Positions 45,201-57,200 of a stretch of DNA of 64,000 nt are shown piece by piece. Position 1 is the first letter of the stretch, and the number at the start of each line of letters is the position of its first letter. Below the pieces are notes generated by a model. The model was not told the origin of the DNA. It was given only the letters and a program-made list of their open reading frames with translations, and searched no databases. The DNA lies in contig NC_092574.1 in the NCBI RefSeq assembly GCF_037975245.1, forward strand, positions 9,957,713 through 10,021,712, given 5' to 3'. The position numbers and the translations under genes are program-made. Source of the stretch: Apostichopus japonicus (lineage: Eukaryota; Echinodermata; Holothuroidea; Aspidochirotida; Stichopodidae).

Positions 45201-48200
45201 TCCAACTGACTTGCCCTCTGCCATTTCAGTTCTGAGGTACTTTTTCTTGAGTTGAATTTTGTTGGATAGAGAATCCATTTCGAACAGAGTACGCAAGGCA
45301 TCCTAAGCATCACTTGGTTTGTCACTTGTTGTAATTAATTCCAGCTGACTAGATGCTATTGCAAGCACAATGGTGAAAAATGCCAGTTGTGTCTTTTTCA
45401 AGTTTGCACTCTTCTACTTCTCACATACAGTAACCCCCAACTTTCATGAGCCATCCTCATAGCCCACAGGCCTTTTGCAAGAAACAAATGTCTCATCTGG
45501 AAATTCCATGTCAGCCAGTTCACTCCATCCATTTTGTTAATTTTCCACGTCATATCTTCTGTTGTTCCAGCCATATTGGTCAGTTGTCACGACTAAATTA
45601 ACCAATTTAAGTACCGACATTTCCCAAGAAATGGTTCCAAAATCAGAACATAAATTCCAAACAACAATCTATTGTACACAGTTAACTTCCAGTGTATGTG
45701 TCTGGGCCAATAACCTGTTCGAGTTAGCTAGAGAATAGGCATGAGACTGCTGAGTATATTACAGCCTGCTGCTGCACACAACTTGTTCTTTCTATAAGAG
45801 TATAACAGAAACTGAGGAAAAATGTAAATTACATATATATAGAAAACAAAATTGCTTAAAGGTAGCACACTAATAATACAACCTGATTAAACAAACGATA
45901 GTTTGGAGCAGAGTTGTAACAACAGGCACTTAACTGATCCACAGGCTGCATTCCTTCTTACTACAGGTACATATAACAGAGCTAGGAACTTAAAAGATAT
46001 ATAGTATTAAATAGAATGTGAGACTACATTTATTAACAGATTTCTATAAATAAACTCTTATATGAAAACTTCAGATATGAGGATAATAAACATGAGGATG
46101 TAATAAACTCTGGAAGCTCTCTGGGCTAATACTTAATACCAGTGGAACTGCATTTTGCAATGTTAGTCATTTTACATAACAAAACAAATCTAATAGTGAA
46201 TGAAACTTTTCTTCTTTTTGGGAATAACTTTTTTTTGGTCATATATACATGGGAAAGCACCACCTTAGAGAAATCTGTGTGTGACACACACACACATAGG
46301 GAAGACTGCACGTGAATGACTAACTAAGTACTTCTACTACTGTACCTATCATAGAAAACAACATAACAATAAAAAGATCGTAAACTCTCGTTAACAGCAA
46401 AACATGTTGTCACAAAATGATCCCTGATATTGTTTTAAGTCACCTGGAATTATAAGTAGCTATGTACAACTACATGGCTCTATGAGGTGCAATTGTTCTC
46501 AAGTACCAGCAGTAGGTCTAACTGTAATAGCAATAAGTATAAAGTGTAAGCAGTATAAAGCAAGCTAGTTTTATTTCTGTGTTACGTATCTTGCTCTACA
46601 TATTAAGCATAGGGAATTGGGCCTAGACTTAAGTCATGGATCTAATACCGGTCTTGAACACTTGTAACAAAGTGACATTGAAATGGATCCCGATCCCAGG
46701 ATGGAGGAAATTTTCACCCAGTCCAGCTTTAATAAAACTCATAATAAGCCATGATCTTAACTTATACATAGTACAAAGGCAGTCTACAAGTACTACTAAT
46801 AATTTTTGTATAATAATAATAATACTAAATTGTATCTTATGCAGTCCAAATCTTTTCAAGAACAGGCCCCTTAGAATTATTCCACAAGGACAAGAAGGCG
46901 TAGGCTAAGAACTAAAGGTTATAAGCCTTAGTCCATTATTAAAATTGGACTAAACTATGCAGGTATTCTAGTATTACTAAAACTAGGCTAGGGCCTACCT
47001 GTAGTAAAAACTTGTCGTAGTATATTACTTTAGTAAATACAAAAGTACTAGGCCTATAGGCTAGGGGCCTAGTACTGTAATATTACTGTCCGCTATGCCC
47101 TCGAATTTTTAAATTTTAACTATTTAGTAGCCATAAGTAGTACCGTGACTTATCAACTCCCTGATTTTTCCATATTAACGCAAAAAAATGAAGGGAATCT
47201 ATGCCGAATAGAAAGATTACGAAAAATACGAGACGTTGCAATCTAGCATTTGCTACATCATAGTCGACATATAGCGCTAGGCTGCACGTTATAGGATACG
47301 GTACTTTCGTGTATATGTGTATTATGTACGTTAGGATACATGTATTAGGGGCAACCAAAACCACATAGGAGCACCATTTTCGTTGACCAAAAAATCACAC
47401 TTTTCGGGGGAGTTACAACTTTTCTGAAAAATATGAGTAAGATTCAAGCTTATATATTACAAAAATGCTATTTTTACGGTTGAAAGTTGTCTAAGACGCG
47501 AAAGTCACATAACGATAGACGTCGACTCGATTTGACTTACCTTTATGTTTTTGCGTTGGTCGTCGATAAGAAAATGCACTGTTCTATTGGTAAAACCTTC
47601 GTTTCTTTCCGGAAATGATCGTATTTGAATCTCTAAAGTATCCTTTATCGAGCTACAATACTCGTAAACCCGAATGACATTGGGATGTTTGCGAATTTTA
47701 CCGATTACATCCATACATGGAAGTAGCGAACCGAAGTCCGTAGAACCGGATTTGCGCGAAACAATTACTTCCGTGTCAAGTAGCTGTGCTCGAAAATTTG
47801 CTAGTAACGGTCATATATTGAGGTCAGACTTCCAACTGTGTAGAAAGGAGTACATTCAGATATATATCTTCAAATCAAGGAAAATGTATTTTGGAAAGAT
47901 ATTGCCTGAAACAGTTTATAACTGATCTTACTTTTTGAGGGAAAGAGCCAATTGTAGTCCGCATGGAATATTGGTGTTATTTTTACCTTAGATGCTCTGT
48001 TATATGTCGGGATGTGACAATTATCTTGGCTTAAGTCATATAAATTCTTCTTGAATTTTTACACTATTCACAAATCTTGACAATTAATCAGTTGTATACT
48101 TGTTTTGTTGTATTGTTTTTTGTATTCGCTGGCTATTATACCCAGTGAAACTACCTGACCCAGAGGGAGATTATATTTTACGGTGGAGATTTTCATAACA

Positions 48201-51200
48201 ATTGTTTGAGTTTTTTGTTTTCGTGTCCCCAGCGGCACTACATATATCCAACTACATCCAACTTAAATCATTGTATTACCTGTATATTTAAAAAAAATAA
48301 TAATAATTGGTATCCTTTTTGCTGTTCTGAAAAGAATCCAGAGTTTTGTTGTTTGCTTACAATGGAGATAAACAACCAAGCGTGGACAAAGATGAGGTCA
48401 AGGTCAAACAAGATAAATAGGTGTTGACCATTCCCTGCTGATTCGATTATTAAAGCAGTGCGGCCAAATGCGAATTTCTTGGACGATGTGTGTGTGTTAC
48501 GTTGATGAAAAAGAGTTCTGACATTTATCTACATCAGATACACTATAGGTAATACTTGTGAGATATATTTAAATTAAATTGGTATGATGAGATATCTGCT
48601 GTGCACAGCTAATAACACAACAGGGTAGAGTGACATGAAAAGCAGTGTTATAGAAATTTATACTAAAGAGTAAATATTGACTGTGTTACTATGCAAGTGT
48701 ATACACCAACACTGAACAGCTTTGCCAAAATAATTGATAAAATCTCCATTCTTTAATTTCTTTGTTACATGCATTTAGGTGAATTTAGCATTAATGCCAA
48801 TAAAAAAGAGAAAAGAATGCGTACTACACAATGCACTTTATACTTTTGCATCAATATATGGATATATGTAGCTGCTACTGGGCCTAATTGCCCTTAATTG
48901 GTCCATCTGCCCTTATTTTCTCCTGGATTAACCTACCACCATATTATTTTAGTTCTCTCTGTGTAATTGGATCATTTCATTTGTGGCATGGGTGTAACCT
49001 CACTATGCAACCCAAAATATTACATAATATGGTTATAAACCATGTATTTATATACACTTCAAAGCACTGTCCCTGCTTGAATGTACAGTGTAAGGGACAC
49101 AGTACAGTATATGTTTACCCACATCAACCTCTCCTTCTAATTTAAACCCCTCTATATTCTTATCTTTCATCCCAATCCTCTAGGAGCCTCCCTTCCCATC
49201 AAGAGGCATTATGCATAGATCTATTACTCATCATTTGCACATGTGTGTCACCTACTGCAGCCTGTAGGTTCCCTTGCCAATATGTATCCATCAAATATGC
49301 TCACATACACACATACATCACATGTGCAATGCTTTCCTAGCTCACTAAAGGCATTCAATAGTCTTTGGAGATTTACCTCACAGAAAGTAGGCCATGCAGT
49401 TCACTACTGTACATGGCTAGAAGGACTATTAAGTACACTGAAATTACTTCTCAGCCACTCGTGTGTACATATATGGTTCAAATTTCTTGTAGAAGTTTCC
49501 ATAGATCTATACCCCTACAGATCCCTTCTGAAAGACACTATAGGGACTTGTCTACAGAGGTGGGCTGGATTATGTCTATGCCTTACAGACTTTTATAGAT
49601 AAAAGAGAGTGTGTATAGTCTGCTGTCTGTCTGTCTGTCTGTCTACTGTACTGTGTCTGAACCTTGAATTTTAATGAGTAATTCCCCAAGGTAATGTCTT
49701 GGAACCTCATTAAAATTTGCAACTGATTTAGTCACCATCTTCTGTTTTGCTTGGAATGTCTTCATTATTAATTTCAGTAACAGACGTTTTTGTACATGAT
49801 GTGCATGCAAACAAGCTACCTTAGTAAGGACTGTATATGTTTCTTGGCTGCCAAATGGATCAAGATTATCGTCTCAGACGTCTTCATGCGTGGCTTTGGG
49901 GCGAACAATGAAGGTTGTGGAAATTGTTAATTTTGAAGAGATTGAGTTTACATCCGGGACGGTGTCGATCTTAATCTTGTATATGGCATGTTCCACTTTC
50001 TGTAGCCGTCATGTAATAAAAGGATATATAGAACTTACAGCTAGGGCACCAGGAGGATGGCTTGTACAATATATATGTAGCTTTTCAAGTTCAACCAATT
50101 AATAAATTTGTGGAACTTGAATAACCACTAAAATTGGGGCAACTGAATGGACATTTGCAGCTGTCAGTACCAAACTTACTTGAGTTGTGCTATGTACAGA
50201 AGGTAACTTGCGAACTGACAAACATATGCGTTGAAATGAGAATTGCTTGAGAATTGCTTGAGAATTGCTCGAGATGATAAGTGACTTAATTCACATGCAC
50301 GCATCCGGGTGGAAATTTAAAGCAGTGACTTAATTAATTGTAATAAATTAACTCAGCTGGCCAAATGCCATGAATATATGGAAGAGATCTGTCTAAGTTC
50401 ACCTTGATAATTTTCACACAGACTTAATTCAAGTATAATTAAGCTATAGTATTATATTAAGTTTTGTGCATGCATATAAACTATACAAGTTCACTTTATG
50501 AATGGGTATACATGTGCATGTTATTCTGCCCAATTTGGAATATGAAATTACCAATGGCCACAAATACAGAAACGTAACAGTTGTATTACTGTTGACCAGT
50601 TATAAACAAGTCAAACAGCTGTTTGCGTTTAAATTACGACGATAGCTGTATCGCGCCACTGCACTCACAAAAATGCCTCCACACAATATATACTGGAAGC
50701 TTGTTGAGTTGTTCATTGTCAACTCAACAGATGTCGAACACCAACACCCATGCCTAAATCAAAACAGTCTGTTATTGATATGGTTCAGTAACACCACCCT
50801 AGTCAATTATTCCAGGGTCATTGCTGGAACTACAGACTACAGATTGAGGATTTGATGGGTATAGAAACTATACAACGTATTGCAACAACGTTGATATACA
50901 TGTATGAAGTCAGGGTTATGATTACGATGAACCACATGTGATGCAGTTTGCAAAGTGTGTAGAAATACATGGAGTGAAAAAGAGAAATATAATCATGATT
51001 AAACAGAGAGTGAGTGAGTTAGATATATGCTAGCTCAGAGAAAAGTGAGTATACACATATGAGGTGTATCAATTTAAACACAGCTCTTTAAGTATAAGCA
51101 TGTTTGAACTCACAGAGTAAACAAGTAAGATAATCATGATTGAACAGAGAGTGAGTGAGTACGATATATGCTAGCTCAGAGTAAAATTAGTAAACACACA

Positions 51201-54200
51201 TATGAGGTGTATCAATTTGAACACAGCTCTTTAAGTATAAGGATGTTTGAACTCACAGAGTAAACAAGTAAGATAATCATGATTAAACAGAGAGTGAGTG
51301 AGTAAGATATATGCTAGCTCAGAGTAAAATGAGTAAACACACATATGAGGTGTATCAATTTAAACACAGCTCTTTAAGTATAAGGATGTTTGAACTCACA
51401 GAGTAAATGAGTAAGATAATCATGATTAAACAGAGAGTGAGTGAGTAAGATATATGCTAGCTCAGAGTAAAATGAGTAAACACACATATGAGGTGTATCA
51501 ATTTAAACACAGCTCTTTAAGTATAAGGATGTTTGAACTCACAGAGTAAATGAGTAAGATAATCATGATTAAACAGAGAGTGAGTGAGTAAGATATATGC
51601 TAGCTCAGAGTAAAATGAGTAAACACACATATGAGGTGTATCAATTTAAACACAGCTCTTTAAGTATAAGGATGTTTGAACTCACAGAGTAAGTGAGTAA
51701 GATAATCATGATTAAACAGAGAGTGAGTGCGTAAGATATGTGCTAGCTCAGAGTAAAATGAGTAAACACACATATGAGGTGTATCAATTTAAACACAGCT
51801 CTTTAAGTATAAGGATGTTTGAACTCACAGAGTAAATGAGTAAGATAATCATGATTAAACAGAGAGTGAGTGAGTAAGATATATGCTAGCTCAGAGTAAA
51901 ATGAGTAAACACACATATGAGGTGTATCAATTTAAACACAGCTCTTTAAGTATAAGGATGTTTGAACTCACAGAGTAAATGAGTAAGATAATCATGATTA
52001 AACAGAGAGTGAGTGAGTAAGATATATGCTAGCTCAGAGTAAAATGAGTATCAATTTAACCACAGCTCTTTAAGTATAAGGATGTTTGAACTCACAGAGT
52101 AAACAAGTAAGATAATCATGATTAAACAGAGAGTGAGTGAGTAAGATATATGCTAGCTCAGAGTAAAATGAGTATCAATTTAAACACAGCTCTTTAAGTA
52201 TAAGGATGTTTGAACTCACAGAGTAAACGAGTAAGATAATCATGATTAAACAGAGAGTGAGTGAGTAAGATATAAGCTAGCTCAGAGTAAAATGAGTATA
52301 CATATATGAGGTGTATCAATTTAAACACAGCTCTTTAAGTATAAGGATGTTTGAACTCACAGAGTAAACGAGTAAGATAATCATGATTAAACAGAGAGTG
52401 AGTGAGTAAGATATATGCTAGCTCAGAGTAAAATGAGTATCAATTTAACCACAGCTCTTTAAGTATAAGGATGTTTGAACTCACAGAGTAAACGAGTAAG
52501 ATAATCATGATTAAACAGAGAGTGAGTGAGTAAGATATAAGCTAGCTCAGAGTAAAATGAGTATACACATATGAGGTGTATCAATTTAAACACAGCTCTT
52601 TAAGTATAAGGATGTTTGAACTCACAGAGTAAACGAGTAAGATAATCATGATTAAACAGAGAGTGAGTGAGTAAGATATATGCTAGCTCAGAGTAAAATG
52701 AGTATCAATTTAAACACAGCTCTTTAAGTATAAGGATGTTTGAACTCACAGAGTAAACGAGTAAGATACAGGTAATCATGATTAAACAGAGAGTGAGTGA
52801 GTAAGATATATGCTAGCTCAGAGTAAATTGAGTATACACATATGAGGTGTATCAATTTAAACACAGCTCTCTGTATGAGTTACTATAAGGATGTATCAAC
52901 TCACGAAGTAGAACGAGTTACCATGTATATAAACATGGACAAGCACGATGTATGTATGAACGCACAGAGTATAGGAGGAAAGGCGAACATACACTAAGAC
53001 GATAAATGCAGAACACACGAGTAAGGACGTATCAACTCGCGGAGTAAAACGAGTACGATGTACGTAAACATGGACATGCACAATATATATGTATGAACAC
53101 ACAGAGCATACGAGTAAAGATGCACATACTCTCACAGCGTAAGACGATAAACAGAGAATAAACGAGTAAAGGATGTATCAACTTGCGGAGTAAAACGAGT
53201 ATGGTGACCATGCAATTGTATGTTGTATGAATTCACACACATACAAATCAAGATCTGTTCAGTATACATGCAGTTTGCACATGGAAATAAAGTGAATAAA
53301 TAAAGCACTCTGTCAAAAGTCAGAGCATAGTGTGGACCAATAGCTGACCCGGAAAAGTTTCAATCCGGGTGGCGTTTGTTTGCGAATAAAAAGTTGGTCC
53401 ACACTATTGTACAGTTACACAATAGATTACTGTAGGCCTTACAGGCTTGGATCCTACCAGCCTATACATATAGATATTCTGCACATTGCCCAATCAAGGT
53501 ATTAAAGTGGGAGTGTGGTTCTCTAAGCATTCATGACCCTTTACTCCAGTCATTGTTTTCCTGTATAGAGAATTAATAGGGAATCTCCTCAGGTTAATAC
53601 TGTACATTACTCAGACCCCCTTTAACCAAGTTTCATAGTTTAATGGCTGAGATAAATCAATAAATGCTGGTATATATTTCATCATATATCAATGGTAACA
53701 GATGTGTGAGTGTGTCATATGATATTTATACTGTACATCTATACATCTATTTCGTATTAAAACGTTCATAGGTTTCCCTATAGATTGCAGTTCATCTGTG
53801 TTCATAGATGTTTACCTGACATGATGTATCTAATATCTGATTTCCACAGATATGGTTTTTATGATGATAAATAATAAAAGGATATGGATGAGGATTTTGT
53901 TTCATTCTTATCATAAGGCTGTTTGTCCTCAACATTTTATGTTGTTTATTCACGTAGATATAACTCACGACATGCAGGCTGAGAAGTTCCCTCTGTTTAA
54001 ATCATGTCCCTCTAACTATAGCGCACCAAATATTAATTAAATATCAAGCAATCATTTGTTTTGTTTTCCTCAAAGGTTTTAACCCTCATAACTAGTTTCA
54101 GTCTATAGGAATGCAATTACTGTAAATGGTGATATATATATACTGTATGTCACAGATCTGTGGCAAATTTCTGTGTGTGTGTGTGTGACCATTATGGCTG

Positions 54201-57200
54201 CATATTGGGAGGTGGGAGGGGGAAGGATTGAGATCGGAAGAGGGGAATAGAAAGGTAGGGGGGGGGGGAGAAGAAGGAGATCAGGGAATCATGGGATGAA
54301 AACTAGTGGGGAGAAGATGAGGAAAGTTTTAGAAACCAATTATGATGAACTTAAACACTCTTCCTCTTTTTTCATATCCCTTCTCCAATCCGTTTCCTTG
54401 ATCTCCCCTTCTCACCCCTGCCTCAATCTCTAACTCACTCATCCTCCCTCAATCTCTCCCTATATCCCTCTCTCACTGTCCATCTCCTATTCCTGTCCAT
54501 CTCCTGTTCCTGCCCATCTCCCTCCTCTTTCCCATCTCCCCTCTCCGCTCTCCCTCCTCTGTTCCTCCCCTCCCCCTGCGCTTTCCCTCCCCTCTCCCTG
54601 CCCTTTCCCTTCCCTCTCTCCTAATTGTTAAAGTTGAAGGTTTACAGTCTTGTCTGAGGCCAAGGCTCTCGCACATGACTTTACATCCTAACCCCTGGTC
54701 ATTAATAACTTGTCACAGCCACACACCAGAGTGTGCACAATTCAAACAATCCCTCCCTGGGGCACTACAGTGCACCACATGTACGTGTACCCTGGGGAAC
54801 TTCCCATAGTGTGCAGCCACAAACCGGGCCCATGCAACTTAATTTACAAGTTACCTTGATTGATGGACTTGGGTGAAGAGAGGTAATGGAGATACAGTGC
54901 CTTGCTGAAGGACAAAACCTATAGATCTGGCCCAGACTCGAACCTACAAGTCTTAAGCCAATGCCTTAACCACTTACCACAACTCTCCCCTTCCCACACC
55001 CTTCCCATACCCGTCCACACACTTCCCTCACCCTTCCCCAAAGAGACAAGTTTTAAAGAGAAGATACATAAATGAAAGAAAACTAACATGCAGTCTTTCA
55101 TACATTTGTAATTTTCCCATCAAATCTTTCACTGATCAATACAAATACATTGATTAATAGCCTTTAGCTACCATCAACACCAATATCAATTATTCCATTG
55201 ATTATGACACTGATGTGATAGAGATGGCTCAAATTGAACTTGTTCCACCAATATTTCAACCATCCATGATGCATGCATTAACCTAACAATTTCGCACCCA
55301 CAGTACATCTCCGTAGCTGGCCTTCAGTAGAATCTCTGTAGAATATATATAAAGGAGGGAAGTTTATAATGCATGATTGAATTACCTTGTTCTGTTCTAG
55401 CCTCTACTATATTGTAAACACAAACAAAACTATAAGCAATTAATATATATACTGTATATATATATACTGTATATATGTATATATGAAAGTATTATATGAC
55501 ATTTACATGTGTGCAATAGGGCCAGGAGGATACCAAAAGTGGGAAAGAAACATGAGCCCTAAGTATTACCCTTACACCATGATCCCTTGCAATTGGATAC
55601 CTGTGCATGGTACAGGAAGGAACTATTACAGGGGGAAAAGGAAACCAAGGTTGCCCGATGTTAGCTGTTTAAAGGTTAACATCAGTTCTGTGTTCTTCAT
55701 TAAATCTCAATGTCATAGGAAGCTGTGTTTTATAACCAAACTTTGTTTTAAGTAAGTTATTATATGTGTGAGATGTGGTATGTGAAAGGATTTATAAAAT
55801 TGAAAGACACCAGAAAATCAAGTATGTAGGAATTTAACCTTTATATAGACCTATTATAAGTCCATACTATTCATCCTGCAGATGTTTTTCTGGTGTGAGG
55901 GAGGTATTTTGGGCCATTCTTCTTTGTCACTGACATGAGCAGTGGCGGAGCGTCCATACAGTCAGGGGGGGGGGGTAGATGCCCCCCCTGACGGAATCAA
56001 ATGGACTGCTGGCGCCCTTTTCAGCTTTTTTACCACTTTTACTTATTCGCGATTATTGACTTTTTTATTGTGCTCTCATCTACCTATTGACATTTGTCAC
56101 ATTATCTGCAAATTAGCAAGGCCCGGAAAGGGTCATTTTCGGCGATCTAGGGAGTATCTTTACTCAAAAATATCTGTAAGCTCCCCTTAGATAGTGTCGA
56201 AAGTGCCCCTACAGACCATTCTCGCCCCCCCTGACCAGTACCCCTAGCTCCGCCACTGAACATGAGAGGAATATCGTTTGTTCAGACAGCATTCCTAGTG
56301 CCTCAGATCATATAGCTGACAATCACCCTACACTACCCACATATACTTACAGTTGTACAGTATGCTCATCATACTCATGGGTATGTCTGGATGGAGTACT
56401 AAGTAATTGGTACCCTGCAGATTCATCAGTACTGTACCTGTACCCAAAGGGTGTGTGTGCGTGTACTCAGATTTAAGTCCCTTAAATATTGAGGGTTTCG
56501 AGTGTTTTCTTCAATATATTGACATTTGCAGTTTGACCTTTCTTGATCTGTAGGTCACATCTTGCCTCTTTGTTTACAAGTATCTAAAGTCTACAGTGTC
56601 TTTGTTTGTAGATGGAATCAATTGTTTACTGAATCGAGACAATGCCATAGAGACAACAAGGATGTGTGGACAAAGAGATTGTCAGAGCTAGATTACAGCA
56701 TATATACAGATGTCAGCTGCTCTATGTTGTGATCAATGGTGCCATGTTTGTTATCATCATCGTCAAAATGATCATCATTATTGATCATCATCGTCATAAT
56801 TATGAAGATAATTAAACATATGTGACTGGCCATCACAACAGCCAGCTGTCACTGACCTTCTCGGCCTGATCTAAGGGGGATCCATATTGGTATCATTGTA
56901 CATATTTATAAATAAATTTTCAGAGAGCGATAACGGACCTATATCAGCAATATCGGCCGATTAACCGATAATGAGGCAGGCCAGTAATTGGTGCGACACT
57001 AGAGATAATTATTGGGGGGGGGAACATAGATGCAGTGGCAGAGCGTCCATACAGACAGGGGGGGCGAGTGCCCCCCCTGACGGACTCAAATGGACTGCTG
57101 GCGCCCTTTTCAGCTCTTTACCACTTTTTAGTTATTCATGATTATTGACTTTTTTATTGCTCTTTCATCTACTTATTGACATTTGTCACATTTTGTTGGT

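Larger units (their letters stand above)
43170..47838. mobile_element. Unclassified 4.67-kb TIR element with 4-bp target duplication
   Basis: Perfect 17-bp inverted ends CAGTTGGAAGTCTGACC are at 43170-43186 and, reversed, at 47822-47838. TGTA stands directly outside each end (43166-43169 and 47839-47842). Beyond 17 bp the ends do not match. The interior holds CpG-rich islands near both ends with exon-like minus-strand frames, plus a broken Copia gag. A 4-bp duplication would fit Chapaev, Ginger or Academ-like groups, but no transposase motif was found, so the class is open and the element itself is a hypothesis based on the ends. Confidence 0.6.
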
